From Aquimarina aggregata (lineage in GTDB: Bacteria; Bacteroidota; Bacteroidia; Flavobacteriales; Flavobacteriaceae): a DNA stretch of 64,000 nt. Positions 18,396-28,103 of the stretch are shown here, piece after piece; positions within the stretch are counted from its first letter, which is position 1; each line of letters begins with the position of its first letter. The stretch is taken from NCBI RefSeq assembly GCF_001632745.1, contig NZ_LQRT01000001.1, positions 1 to 64,000 on the forward strand, given 5' to 3'. The notes under the pieces are model-generated. The model searched no databases. It had not been told where the DNA came from and saw nothing but the letters and a program-made list of their open reading frames with translations. The position numbers and the translations under genes are program-made.

Positions 18396-19988
18396 ATGAA
18401 AAAAAGATTACTGCTGCCTTTGGCATTATTAATTAGTCTTATCTCTTTTGCACAAAGTACAGATTTAGACAAAGAAACATTAACAGTTTCTTATGTTAAA
18501 CTACCCTCTGAACCGATTTTAGATGATACCAAAAGAACGTATTCTTCTAGTAGTAGTTCAATAAGAATTTCTGGATTTTCTAAAGTAAAATCACCAGGAA
18601 CCTTAGATATTTCTTACCGCTTTAATGGAACAAAATCTAGCGAGGTAAATATTGAGAAAATAACACATGAGAAAAAGGATGATGATGGTAACGTAGTATC
18701 AACAACTTACACTTACAAAGCAAAATCTTCTATATCATCATCTGCTACAATAAATGTTATTAATGCAGCCAATGGCGAGAGTTATGAAAAAGGATTTAGT
18801 GATTCTAACTCTTATGAAAGTAAAGAATTTGATAGCTATTATAAAGCTGAAAGACATTACAAAACTAACAAGTACGATATCAGAAGTAGTCATGGATCTA
18901 AACATAAAGGAAATATAAAAAGAAGTATCCGCTCTTATTTAGACAGAAGATATGGTTATGTTCCTTATACTACTAGTTCAGAATTTCTTTGGATTCTTGG
19001 ATCTAAAAAACATCCAGAATTTCAAAAACATCATGAAGCACATGAAAAAGTAAAAGCTGCTTTTGCTAAAATGAAGTATGATGAGCCATTAGACGATGTA
19101 AAAAAAGAAGTAGAACCTGTTATCGAATACTTCAATAGTATTATACCAAACTACCCTGGTACAAAACGTAAAATGAGAAAAGTAAAGTATGCTAGTTACT
19201 ATAATATAGCTAACATCTACTATTACTTAGATATGCCAGAAAAAGTTAAAGAATACGCTCAAAAACTTATTGAGAATGACTACGACAAGAAAGACGGTAA
19301 AAAATACATAAAGTATGCTGACAATCTAATTAAAACACTTGAAGTCAACAAAATGAAAACTCGTCACATGAAGGTGCTTACTGAAGATCTTAGTAACATA
19401 CCTGATGAAGAAGAGGAAGTTGAAGAAAAACCAGCTGCTGCTCCTGCGGGAATAGAAGTAAATCAAGCGTATTTAATTACTAAAAAAGGTGATACTACAC
19501 TTGTAGACATTAAGACAGAAGATATTGTAAAAATAGGCTTTGATCTAAAAACTGTAGAATATGACAATAACAAAAGTCCTATAGGTACAAGAGTACAGGC
19601 AGCTAAGAACTGTCAAGAACTTCTTTTTGTTGACGGTTTACATTACAGAAACATTAAATTTAAAGAATCTGCTCTTAAGGGTGATGCTGTAGATGCTGGT
19701 CAAATGTTAGCTGGTGCTACCGACAAATTGTGTAAAGTTCTTTTTGAGTCTGACAAAATAAACCTATACATATTTAACAATAAAGAATTGGTTATCCTTC
19801 CTACAGGTGCAGAAAAAGGAAAATCTACTATGGGTACAAGTTTTGTTTTTGGTTTTAAAAAGAATCTTGCAAAATTTGCCGAAGGATGTCCTGCTGTAAT
19901 AGAAAAAGCTAAAAGTAAAGGGTATAAAAACACTAAAGAAAGTTTACTTGAATATTGTCAAGAACTTACAAAATGCGAAGTTAAATAA
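18396..19988 (+). CDS. Secreted protein of unknown function with a helical repeat region
   Basis: 530 residues with a clear signal peptide (LLLPLALLISLISFAQ). The N-terminal 150 residues are Ser/Thr-rich beta sequence. The central part (about 200-320) is helical and contains KYASYYNIANIYYYLDMPEKVKEYAQKLIENDY, which looks like one or two TPR units. A Glu/Pro/Ala linker (EEEEVEEKPAAAPAG) precedes a C-terminal beta domain of about 170 residues. I do not recognise the family. The gene stands alone, with its own promoter element and terminator. Periplasmic or surface location is inferred. Confidence 0.7.
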   Translation: MKKRLLLPLALLISLISFAQSTDLDKETLTVSYVKLPSEPILDDTKRTYSSSSSSIRISGFSKVKSPGTLDISYRFNGTKSSEVNIEKITHEKKDDDGNVVSTTYTYKAKSSISSSATINVINAANGESYEKGFSDSNSYESKEFDSYYKAERHYKTNKYDIRSSHGSKHKGNIKRSIRSYLDRRYGYVPYTTSSEFLWILGSKKHPEFQKHHEAHEKVKAAFAKMKYDEPLDDVKKEVEPVIEYFNSIIPNYPGTKRKMRKVKYASYYNIANIYYYLDMPEKVKEYAQKLIENDYDKKDGKKYIKYADNLIKTLEVNKMKTRHMKVLTEDLSNIPDEEEEVEEKPAAAPAGIEVNQAYLITKKGDTTLVDIKTEDIVKIGFDLKTVEYDNNKSPIGTRVQAAKNCQELLFVDGLHYRNIKFKESALKGDAVDAGQMLAGATDKLCKVLFESDKINLYIFNNKELVILPTGAEKGKSTMGTSFVFGFKKNLAKFAEGCPAVIEKAKSKGYKNTKESLLEYCQELTKCEVK

Positions 19989-20021
19989 CTCCTTTGCATT
20001 ACGAATACAAAAGCAAATAAT

Positions 20022-20051
20022 AAAAGCGCAATCAATTATGATTGCGCTTTT
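20022..20051. terminator. Bidirectional terminator
   Basis: Perfect inverted repeat AAAAGCGCAATCA / TGATTGCGCTTTT with a short loop, between the convergent genes ending at 19988 (+) and 20071 (-). Confidence 0.85.
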
Positions 20052-20070
20052 CCCCTTTTTAGAACTAATT

Positions 20071-21804
20071 CTAAGTATACGAAACTGATTTTCCAATAGT
20101 TTCTGTATATCCTTCTTGCGCAATAGTATCAATGAAACTCCACTGCGCATCAGCAGCTCCTGCTGTAAACGTTACCTTTAAATACCCCCTTCTAGAAGAA
20201 TCTGTATATTGTAAATCATCAATAAGTGTTGTTAAAGCAAGTTCAAAACCCATGATCTGATCTTCTTTTAATCCAGCAAAACCTTCAAATCCAGGAGACG
20301 TTACAGAAGATGTGGCAAACTCTACACCCACTTCTTTTCCATTACTATCCTTTAATTTGCTATGCCATGCATTATGTGTATCTCCAGCTAAGCACACTGT
20401 TTTTTTATCTGCAAGAATTGCAAATAATCTTTCTCTTTCTACAGCATACCCGTCCCAAGCATCAAGGTTATAAGGTATTACTGTTTGCACTCTCGCTTTC
20501 TCTTCTGGCGTCAATGACGTATCGTTGGCTAACAGCCTTCCTTTAATTGTTGTTAGCTCTGTTAATGAAGTTTGAAAAGCTGTAGCAGTGGCTTCTGAAA
20601 CAGATCCTGTTGCACCAACTTCACCTACAATCCTTCCCAATAAAATTAATACTTCGGCAGGCATAAACATTTTTCCCATTAACACTTGTTGTCCTAACAC
20701 TTGCCATGAAGCATTACTTCCAGATACTACTCCTGCTAACCATGTTAATTGATCCTCTCCTAATATACTACGCCCAGAATCTTGTAAGGCAGCCTGAAAA
20801 GCTACTGCATCTAATTGACCTGTAGTAGCATCAAAAAAATCTCCATACGATAATTGCTTGTCTCTACCGATAACCCTAGTATCTAGCATATGTAAACTTA
20901 TGATTGCCCCAAAATCAAAAGATCTATAGATTTTAGAAGGATCAGCTGATCTAATAGGTAAAAATTCGCTATACACCTGGATTGCAATTTGCTTTCTAGT
21001 TTCATAAGAACCTTCATTTTCCTGATGGTTCTCTGCTCCTTCTTTATATGCATCATTTGTTATTTCATGATCGTCCCAAACGCCTATAAATGGTTTCTTT
21101 TGATGCGCTAATTGTAATTGTTTATCACTACGATATTGCTTATATCTACTTCTATAATCCTCTAAACTTAGGATCTCATCTTTGGGGCTATGTACTCTAT
21201 CCAAAGGGACTGTGTTTTCATTAGTACCATATTCTCCTTCTCCATATTCGTATATATAATCACCTAAGTGCACTATTACATCCACATCTGATTTTGCAAG
21301 TGCACCGTATACATTAAATAAACCAGCAGCAAAATTCGCACAAGAACAAACACCCAGCTTAACATTAGCAATAGTATCAGTAGATGCGGGCAACGTAATT
21401 GTCTCACCTACAACAGACACTTTTTTTGTGTTTAACTCAAAAAACCTGTAATAAAATTTACTATTTGAAGGCAATTCTTGCACATCTATTGCCACTGTAT
21501 AATCCTGTGTAGTGGATGCTGTTACCTCTCCATTTCGTACTATATCATTAAAGGTAGCATCTGTTGCCACTTGCCAATTTAAAGTAATTATATCCGCATC
21601 AACCTCTGGCGTATAGCGTGTCCAAATAATAACACTTGTACTAGTTGGATCAAAACTTGCTAAACCTTCAAAAAAATTATCTCTATTTAAGTCTGGAATT
21701 GTTATTGGTGTATCATCGTCGTCGTTACAACTAATATATATTGGCGCAAGCATTAAACCACCCGTAACTAAAAGTGATTTCTCAAAAAATTTTCTTCTAT
21801 CCAT
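20071..21804 (-). CDS. PhoD-like alkaline phosphatase (Tat-exported)
   Basis: About 577 residues. ATG 21804 (MDRRKFFEKSLLVTGGLMLAP) is preferred over 21867 because it begins a signal with the twin-Arg pattern DRRKF, ending near ISC. The PhoD N-terminal Ig-like domain (TSTSVIIWTRYTPE) is followed by the metallophosphatase core: VHLGDYIYEYGEG, GVWDDHEITND and the late AGDTHNAWHSKL. PhoD enzymes are Ca/Fe-dependent phosphomonoesterases or phosphodiesterases. Expected in the periplasm or on the cell surface. The CNDDDD after the signal might also allow lipidation. No Pho-box was looked for in detail. Confidence 0.88.
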   Translation of the reverse strand: MDRRKFFEKSLLVTGGLMLAPIYISCNDDDDTPITIPDLNRDNFFEGLASFDPTSTSVIIWTRYTPEVDADIITLNWQVATDATFNDIVRNGEVTASTTQDYTVAIDVQELPSNSKFYYRFFELNTKKVSVVGETITLPASTDTIANVKLGVCSCANFAAGLFNVYGALAKSDVDVIVHLGDYIYEYGEGEYGTNENTVPLDRVHSPKDEILSLEDYRSRYKQYRSDKQLQLAHQKKPFIGVWDDHEITNDAYKEGAENHQENEGSYETRKQIAIQVYSEFLPIRSADPSKIYRSFDFGAIISLHMLDTRVIGRDKQLSYGDFFDATTGQLDAVAFQAALQDSGRSILGEDQLTWLAGVVSGSNASWQVLGQQVLMGKMFMPAEVLILLGRIVGEVGATGSVSEATATAFQTSLTELTTIKGRLLANDTSLTPEEKARVQTVIPYNLDAWDGYAVERERLFAILADKKTVCLAGDTHNAWHSKLKDSNGKEVGVEFATSSVTSPGFEGFAGLKEDQIMGFELALTTLIDDLQYTDSSRRGYLKVTFTAGAADAQWSFIDTIAQEGYTETIGKSVSYT

Positions 21805-21970
21805 TTGTGTGTTTTTTAATACTGTATAAAAGTATTTCCCCATTCCTATATTAATGTTATGACTCAATTAAATAAACCTTAATATTTATTTACAACCAAC
21901 ACCAATAGCCTATAACACCTTGTATAACAGCATCATTACCATTAATCACCTTAAGTTTTAGAAGAATTCC

Positions 21971-21978
21971 TATATTTG
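21971..21978 (+). promoter_or_regulatory. -7 promoter element of the SPOR-domain gene
   Basis: TATATTTG, a perfect TAnnTTTG match, 22 bp before ATG 22001. Confidence 0.45.
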
Positions 21979-22000
21979 GTGTGTTTAAAAACTAACAACC

Positions 22001-22603
22001 ATGGCATTTATAACGGATGAAGAACTTCAAGATCTTAAGGATCAAATAGAAAAAGTTGAAGAGGCTAAGCGCTCTGCAACCTATTTAAGTGAAAAAGCTG
22101 TTAAAGAGGAAAAAGAAAATTCGAGAAAATTTAAAATCGCTACTATAATACTAGGTATTATAGCCTTACTTGGTGTAGCTGGCACTATTTATTTTATGCA
22201 ATTTGGCGCCAAAGATATGATTTCTCAAAAGGATCATAAAGAAAAGATAAGCGCATTAGAAACTAAAGTAACCGAATTACAAGGTACTATTCAAAATCTT
22301 TCAATGAACCAAGAATTAGCTTCTGAAGACAATGGGGAGTCTGCTGGTTCTATAGAAGGCGAAGTTATTTATGCTGTCCAGATTGGAGCTTTCGAGAGCA
22401 AAGACCTTTCTTTGTATTCTGAAAACTTTGTAAACTTTAGAGAAATCAAAAGTGAGGGCTTTAATAAGTATGCATTAGGAAATTTTGAAACACTTAATGA
22501 AGCTAAAAAATTTAGACGAGAAATTGTTCAATTAGGATTTAGAAATGCTTTTATAGCTTCCTATCAAAACGGGGAACGCATAAAAATCGAAGAAGCCTGG
22601 TAA
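22001..22603 (+). CDS. SPOR-like membrane protein
   Basis: 200 residues. A cytoplasmic helical N-terminus (about 1-44, charged and coiled-coil-like) leads to one transmembrane helix (IATIILGIIALLGVAGTIYFMQFG, about 46-68). A second coiled coil (KISALETKVTELQGTIQNL) follows, and then a C-terminal domain starting VIYAVQIGAFESKDL and containing YALGNFETLNEAKKFRREIVQLGF, the beta-alpha-beta pattern of SPOR peptidoglycan-binding domains. Type II topology puts SPOR in the periplasm, consistent with a cell-envelope or division role. Assignment from pattern. Confidence 0.8.
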   Translation: MAFITDEELQDLKDQIEKVEEAKRSATYLSEKAVKEEKENSRKFKIATIILGIIALLGVAGTIYFMQFGAKDMISQKDHKEKISALETKVTELQGTIQNLSMNQELASEDNGESAGSIEGEVIYAVQIGAFESKDLSLYSENFVNFREIKSEGFNKYALGNFETLNEAKKFRREIVQLGFRNAFIASYQNGERIKIEEAW

Positions 22604-22621
22604 CAAGACCCAATAACATGC

Positions 22622-22665
22622 AAAGGGAAGTAAATCTACCTTAAGGTAGATTTACTTCCCTTTTT
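22622..22665. terminator. Strong bidirectional terminator
   Basis: A 19-bp perfect stem (AAAGGGAAGTAAATCTACC and its complement) with a TTAA loop, between convergent genes. Confidence 0.9.
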
Positions 22666-22677
22666 CAATATACATCT

Positions 22678-23238
22678 TTATTGATGCTCATTCTCAACAT
22701 ATTCTTTTATAGACATTCCTTTAATAATAACGTCTGCAAGGACTGAACGCCCATTTTTTACATATACCAAAGCATAGACATTTTCTTTTGAATTATTTCG
22801 GTTCACCTTAAAATAAGCTTTTTCGGCGTCATAGGCTTTGCTCTCTTCCATATAAAACCTATCAAATGGCAATTTGAATGTAACCGTATTATCATACGTA
22901 TTTGTAACTTTAGCTACAATATAATCAGCTTTGATATTCAATTTCTTTTTGCTTACGTCTACCACTTTAGCAAAACCCTCATCATCTTCTTTGATGTATA
23001 CCTTAATTTTGTCTCCATATATAAAGACCTTGTCTTTTGTTTTAAAAGAGTTTATATCAAAACGTAATGTAATATATTTGCCCCTAAAAGGGTCTGAAGG
23101 GTCTATAGGCTTAGTTTTAAACTTATAAACTTTACCCGATAGTAAGACATCTTCTTGTTCCCAAATCATATATGACGGGACAAAAAGCTGAAATAATGCT
23201 ACTATTACAAATCCAAGTGTTATATATATTGTTTTCAT
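22678..23238 (-). CDS. GDYXXLXY-domain envelope protein
   Basis: 186 residues with one N-terminal hydrophobic helix (IYITLGFVIVALFQLFVPSYMIW). The segment PIDPSDPFRGKYITLRFDI is the family's signature region (usually GDYxxLxY, here GKYITLRF). Most of the protein is beta-rich and periplasmic. Family members are typically found beside, or fused to, DUF2157/DUF4401 membrane proteins, and that is the arrangement here (51 bp from 23290-24591). Role unknown. Confidence 0.8.
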   Translation of the reverse strand: MKTIYITLGFVIVALFQLFVPSYMIWEQEDVLLSGKVYKFKTKPIDPSDPFRGKYITLRFDINSFKTKDKVFIYGDKIKVYIKEDDEGFAKVVDVSKKKLNIKADYIVAKVTNTYDNTVTFKLPFDRFYMEESKAYDAEKAYFKVNRNNSKENVYALVYVKNGRSVLADVIIKGMSIKEYVENEHQ

Positions 23239-23289
23239 TTATTATCATTTTAGAATTCTTTAATTATTAACAGGAAATACATTCGATTT

Positions 23290-24591
23290 TTAAACCTGTA
23301 GGTCATTTAATTGTTTCTTAATTTTTTGTTGCTTTTTTAACATCATATAATTGGTTAGAAAAAAACCTAATCCCACTATTACAAACAATATCCCTCTAAG
23401 TACAAAACTCATTCCTGTATCAAAAAACCTACAAACAATAAGAACAGAGACTATAAGCAAACCATAATTAAGAATTTTAAAATTAAACTTATCTGCACCA
23501 ATTTTTATGGCAGACACTCCCAACGCAAAGACCAAAATATTTATAAGAACTACTGGTAAAATCTCTACAGTAAAGAGCAAGAAGTAAATCCCCCAAAATA
23601 AGATAAAAGCGACTTGAAACAGATTCACTTTTTTAAGACCTTTTTTCCATATTACAAAGCTTAGTGTAATTGCACTTAACATAAATAACGCAGATGATAC
23701 GTAAAACCCTTGTAAATCAAAATTGAATCTTGATGAGGATTCATCCCAAATCCATCTAAAAGTAAAAAACAATAGAGAAATGACAGATCCTAATGATCCG
23801 ATTACAAGAAATCCATTTCTAAAAACCCTTAGTTTTTCAAATACGGGAAGCTTTCCTATGTTATATAGCAATCCAAATAGGGTAATGTACATAACGAATC
23901 CCAGATGACCATTATGCCCTATAAATGTTCCCAACACAGTAAAAATGCTGGCTGGTAGTATCCAATTAAGTATTGTTATCATATTACTAGAAATAGATTT
24001 TTTTAGCACTTGCAGGTAATAAGGTATCACTGCTAACATAAAAACAAAATACAACCAAGGTGTCTCAGAATTTCTGTACTGCCAATATCCAACTTCGACA
24101 GCATAGTATGTACTAAAAATTATACAAAACAATACTATTGCATGGGATCGCAATAAATAAATTAATGGTAAGCATAGTAAAATCCAGGTAACAAGAAAAG
24201 ACCCCAATGTACCTGGAATATTATAAATCTGACTTATTAGAGAAATACAAGCACCTATCGCAAAAAATAAGAATGTACCAGAAGCTTCTTTCCAGGTGCT
24301 ACTTTTCTTTTTAAGAATTGAGAAACCTGTTAAAACCTGACCTATTAGTAATGGGGTAAATGCCAAAATTGTTTTGGTTAATTTGGTAAAATCATCCCAG
24401 TTATGAGCTAACATTAAAATAACACCAGACCCAATCAATAATGCACCTAAAACTCCAAATATTGTAAACAACTTAGTAGACTTTCCTATGTCTTTTGTAG
24501 CATAGTATTGCTCTATTTTTTGTGCTAACTCTGGTGAGATCACCTTATCTTTTATTAGAGTTTGCAACTCTTTATTAAATTTTGAACTCAT
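23290..24591 (-). CDS. DUF2157 polytopic membrane protein
   Basis: 433 residues with about 12 hydrophobic segments. The cytoplasmic N-terminus (FNKELQTLIKDKVISPELAQKIEQYY) followed by FTIFGVLGALLIGSGVILMLAHNWDD is the DUF2157 pattern. It sits in a minus-strand series with the ceramidase-like gene 31 bp upstream and the GDYXXLXY gene 51 bp downstream, so the three probably form one operon. No transport or catalytic motif is recognised. Confidence 0.85.
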   Translation of the reverse strand: MSSKFNKELQTLIKDKVISPELAQKIEQYYATKDIGKSTKLFTIFGVLGALLIGSGVILMLAHNWDDFTKLTKTILAFTPLLIGQVLTGFSILKKKSSTWKEASGTFLFFAIGACISLISQIYNIPGTLGSFLVTWILLCLPLIYLLRSHAIVLFCIIFSTYYAVEVGYWQYRNSETPWLYFVFMLAVIPYYLQVLKKSISSNMITILNWILPASIFTVLGTFIGHNGHLGFVMYITLFGLLYNIGKLPVFEKLRVFRNGFLVIGSLGSVISLLFFTFRWIWDESSSRFNFDLQGFYVSSALFMLSAITLSFVIWKKGLKKVNLFQVAFILFWGIYFLLFTVEILPVVLINILVFALGVSAIKIGADKFNFKILNYGLLIVSVLIVCRFFDTGMSFVLRGILFVIVGLGFFLTNYMMLKKQQKIKKQLNDLQV

Positions 24592-24622
24592 TTCATTCTT
24601 CTTTAATAATTAAAAAATATTT

Positions 24623-25363
24623 TTATTTCATGATAGATATTCTTTCTTCGTAGGATTTCAATAGGACCCAAAGACCTAATCCTGCAAAAATATGTTTTAA
24701 TGAATGCCCACTAATAATGGTCAACACATCGTAAATAAAGTTATCATAATATTCTACTATTTTTGCAATTAGATACGAAATCAGGAGTAACCAATATGTT
24801 TTTTTAGTACTAGTATTCGATTTGTAAAAAACAAGAATTAAGAGTATTGTTATCAATGGATAAAACTGTACTAAAACATAAGGTCTCAAATCATGTGTTT
24901 CTCCATATACCCAATAAACAATTGAAGCTAGTCCAATTAACAACAAAGGAGCTAAAATAAAGTTACCTAATTTCTTAGAGATAAATTCGCTAATTACTGT
25001 TGAAAATAAGGTCATAAAAACAATTGTCATTGGTAATCTATCCCAAATCAATGATTGCGTATTTGGTGAGAAATGATAATAAGCAGACCCTAAACCGGCT
25101 AAAATAATTCCAATACAAAGTATCAAATAGTGTAACTCTACCCTTCTACCCTTACTAAACATATACAAACCTCTTATTCCTACAATAACAAATAATAGAT
25201 TCGATATAACATTCCAAAAATTTGAGATACTAAAAATATCTCGTGTGTCGCTAAAAGAATGGTATTCCTCGTTTTGTAGTATTGGGTTTAGAAAAAACAT
25301 TATGGTAATAGCAAGTATACCTAATGACACCAGTAAAAAACCTCCTATTTTTTCTTTCTTCAT
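24623..25363 (-). CDS. Alkaline-ceramidase-like membrane hydrolase (CREST superfamily)
   Basis: 246 residues with about seven transmembrane helices. Key residues of alkaline ceramidases are in place: GLGSAYYHFSP (Ser and His), WDRLPM (Asp) and the C-terminal HSLKH (His-x3-His), matching the Zn ligands known in the family. In eukaryotes these enzymes split ceramide to sphingoid base and fatty acid. Many Bacteroidota make sphingolipids, so a ceramide-type substrate is plausible but not shown. It is first in a probable operon with DUF2157 and GDYXXLXY genes. Confidence 0.8.
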   Translation of the reverse strand: MKKEKIGGFLLVSLGILAITIMFFLNPILQNEEYHSFSDTRDIFSISNFWNVISNLLFVIVGIRGLYMFSKGRRVELHYLILCIGIILAGLGSAYYHFSPNTQSLIWDRLPMTIVFMTLFSTVISEFISKKLGNFILAPLLLIGLASIVYWVYGETHDLRPYVLVQFYPLITILLILVFYKSNTSTKKTYWLLLISYLIAKIVEYYDNFIYDVLTIISGHSLKHIFAGLGLWVLLKSYEERISIMK

Positions 25364-25403
25364 TTTAAATATAAATTATAGACTCGATTATTCGGCACTC
25401 ATT

Positions 25404-25436
25404 AAAAAGACAGCCGCAACCTAGCGGCTGTCTTTA
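25404..25436 (-). terminator. Terminator-type hairpin after the YiaA-like gene
   Basis: Perfect stem AAAGACAGCCGC / GCGGCTGTCTTT with a 6-base loop; on the minus strand it is followed by TTTTTAAT. It lies 83 bp after the stop codon of the gene at 25519-25995. Confidence 0.75.
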
Positions 25437-25525
25437 CTAATCATCAAAACAAGGAGCCTACCCCCGATACTATTTAATGAAACAATTATCATTAAACAGA
25501 ACCAGCTCCTTCTTTTGATTAGTCT
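25436..25525. repeat. Long imperfect hairpin overlapping the 3' end of the YiaA-like gene
   Basis: ACTAATCA..CAAAA.AAGGAGC (from 25437) pairs with GCTCCTT.TTTTGATTAGT (to 25523). A second stem TTTAATGA/TCATTAAA lies inside (about 25473-25496). One outer arm includes the stop codon region of the gene at 25519. It may be part of an extended 3' UTR structure. Confidence 0.55.
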
Positions 25526-25995
25526 TCACTTTTTTCAATAAACTTTTTATCTCTTGTGTTTTTTTGTACGGCAATAGCGGCGAATAAACTTAACGTAAAA
25601 GCCATTCCATAAAAACCTTTTTCACTTAACTCTAGGTCTGCATTCCACAACCCTATCACTAATAACAAAATTGATATGATAGTTGTAAACCAACTAATTC
25701 CGTAGTAGATGTCTGTAACAGGTATCCCTTCTAATCTATCTCTAACACTTTTTTGAACAGATACTGCAGAGAATAACCCAAATAACAAAATTGTAAAGTA
25801 ATACCCTTTCTCATTTAGTTCCATATAAGCATTCCAAAGACCAATACAATAGGATACCATACCAATAAATAGTGCTGTCCAAGATGCTGATATAAAAGCA
25901 GGAGTTGGTTTTTGATCATACACTTTTTGTACTCTTTTTTCTACTTTTTCATTTACTGTATCTTCTGATACATCATTACTAAATTTATAATCCAT
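25519..25995 (-). CDS. YiaA/YiaB-like inner membrane protein
   Basis: 158 residues. It contains two copies of the two-helix YiaA/B unit: [29 protein letters not shown] with [10 protein letters not shown], and [29 protein letters not shown] with QKNTRDKKF. The repeated GLWNA.LEL.EKG.Y motif shows internal duplication. The N-terminal 35 residues are charged and cytoplasmic. Function is unknown for the family. It is monocistronic, followed by a structured 3' region and a terminator. Confidence 0.9.
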   Translation of the reverse strand: MDYKFSNDVSEDTVNEKVEKRVQKVYDQKPTPAFISASWTALFIGMVSYCIGLWNAYMELNEKGYYFTILLFGLFSAVSVQKSVRDRLEGIPVTDIYYGISWFTTIISILLLVIGLWNADLELSEKGFYGMAFTLSLFAAIAVQKNTRDKKFIEKSED

Positions 25996-26149
25996 GATAA
26001 ATTGTTTTTGATGATTAACAGTACAAATGTGTGATGATTCTGTTAGCTATCAAATTCTAATTTTTTAAAAAACTTACGATATAATTTATTTTTTTAAAAA
26101 TTAATGTATTTATTTATAGTTATTTAAACCCTAAATAACTTATGATATA

Positions 26150-27631
26150 ATGAATACTATATCTTCAATAATACAGACATTATCAGATGAAGAAAAACGA
26201 AGTTTTATAGTTTCTCAACGACAAAAAAACAAAAGAGGTGACACTAAAAACATTCAATTGTTCAAACTTCTGGACACTACAGATCATGTTCTCAATCCTG
26301 ATGTTTTACTCTACGGAAAGCCCTCAAAGGGAGCTTTTCATGCACTTAGTAAAAGAGTTCATGATAGTTTAATTGATTTTATTGCTTCTAAAAGTTTTGA
26401 AGGAGAGACTTCTGAAGAAATGGAAATCCTAAAGCTTTTACTAGCAAGTAGAATTTTCTTTGAACAAAAGCAATATAAAATTGCTTTTAAAACAATTCTC
26501 AAGGCAGAACAAAAAGCAAAAACATATGATCTTTTTAGTATTCTTAATGAAATTTATTATACAAAAATTCAATATGGTCACCTCAACAATAAAATATCGT
26601 TAGATGAACTAATTTCTGATTTTAGAAATAATAAAGAAGCTTTGCAGCAAGAAGAAAATCTCAACCTCTTTTATGCTACAATACAAAACAAATTAATGCA
26701 ACAAAAAAAAGATTTTGTAGGCATTATTAAAAAGACTTTAAGTTCATTTGGTATTTCGGTTACTAAAGGACTCACTTTTAGATCACTTTTTAAAATCCTT
26801 GAAATCACAAACACTACTGCTCAAGTAACACGAGATTATTATACCATACTTCCTTTTGTTGAAGAAGCCTATTCACAAATCGATGCTAAAGAAAATTTAA
26901 TGGACAAACAATTGTTCTATCATATTCAAATCTTGTATTATGTAGCCAATGCCTATTTTAGAAATCGAAATTTTAAAACATCAATGCAATATCTTTCTTT
27001 AATGAAAGATCAAATGTTAAAACATCAACAAAAATATAACAAACGTTTTTTTCCTCAATACACCCTATTACAGACATTAAATCTAAATTATACAGGAAAT
27101 GCGCATAAAGCAATTGCTATACTTGAGTCTTTTGACAACATTAAATATAAAGACCAAGTAACATCTATTTTAGATTTAAAATTAGGTTTAATAGTATGTT
27201 ACATTCAACAATCACAATTTAGAAATGCATTTATGATTCTAACCAATTTTTACCATAGTGATCATTGGTACATAGAAAAAGCCGGAATGTTATGGGTAAT
27301 AAAAAAAAATCTTGTTGAAATTATACTACATATAGAATTAGACCATATGGATCTGGTAGAATCTAGAGTAAATAGTTTTAGAAAAAAGCATGGCGGTTAT
27401 CTTAAAGACAATCAAGAAATTCGAATATTAACTTTTTTAAAACTAACTTTAGCATATTATCGAAAACCTGAAATTGCGACTACTAAAGAGTTTAAAACCA
27501 AAGTCTATGACTTGGCTAATATTCCTAAAGCAAAACAAGATGATATTTTTGAAATCAGCTTTTATGCTTGGTTAAAATGTAAAACACAAGACATGGGGCT
27601 TTATGAAACTATTCTAAAATTAATTAGTTAA
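26150..27631 (+). CDS. All-helical protein of unknown function
   Basis: 493 residues, no signal peptide and no membrane segment. The sequence is almost fully alpha-helical with TPR-like stretches, for example HIQILYYVANAYFRNRNFKTSMQYLSLM and LKLGLIVCYIQQSQFRNAF. Lys and Gln are frequent. It is probably a cytoplasmic scaffold. I do not recognise a named family. No neighbour is co-directional within 400 bp, so it is likely monocistronic. The ATG at 26150 starts directly into helical sequence. Confidence 0.65.
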   Translation: MNTISSIIQTLSDEEKRSFIVSQRQKNKRGDTKNIQLFKLLDTTDHVLNPDVLLYGKPSKGAFHALSKRVHDSLIDFIASKSFEGETSEEMEILKLLLASRIFFEQKQYKIAFKTILKAEQKAKTYDLFSILNEIYYTKIQYGHLNNKISLDELISDFRNNKEALQQEENLNLFYATIQNKLMQQKKDFVGIIKKTLSSFGISVTKGLTFRSLFKILEITNTTAQVTRDYYTILPFVEEAYSQIDAKENLMDKQLFYHIQILYYVANAYFRNRNFKTSMQYLSLMKDQMLKHQQKYNKRFFPQYTLLQTLNLNYTGNAHKAIAILESFDNIKYKDQVTSILDLKLGLIVCYIQQSQFRNAFMILTNFYHSDHWYIEKAGMLWVIKKNLVEIILHIELDHMDLVESRVNSFRKKHGGYLKDNQEIRILTFLKLTLAYYRKPEIATTKEFKTKVYDLANIPKAKQDDIFEISFYAWLKCKTQDMGLYETILKLIS

Positions 27632-28103
27632 CATTTATCACCCCACGTGTGCTAAGAAAGATCAATTCCCTTACAAACTTATCTTTGTTTAATCTTGTCC
27701 AGATACTACCCAAAATATACAGATGAATTTTGATAGCCTAATGTTATAAAAAAGCGATTTTATTTTCATTTTACTTTTGTTTTTAATCCAATATTACATT
27801 GTCTAAAATTCTTAATCCTAGTTCACAATAGAATAGATATACAAATTCTAAGACACTTCAAATTTCACCTAAAGTCTTCGATAAAAATATTTCCTTGTAT
27901 TTCATATCGTATTCATAACTAGAGTCATTAATAGAAAATCTATTAAAGCATACTATTTGTTATATACTAAACAAGAACTAAAAACTCTCTATAAAACTTA
28001 ACAATCGTTATAGTAAAACCCTCTCTCTGTTAACCTTTAACCTTCCTTTCACATAAGTCCGGTTTATATTTTATTACCTTCCGCCGGAAAAAAAACACAT
28101 CAC
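27632..28103. other. Intergenic region without a gene
   Basis: A/T-rich. A TACTTTTG at 27772-27779 fits the -7 consensus but has no gene nearby. Just before the metalloprotease gene there is CCGGTTTATATTTT, a possible -7 region, near 28060-28075. No RNA gene recognised. Confidence 0.4.
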
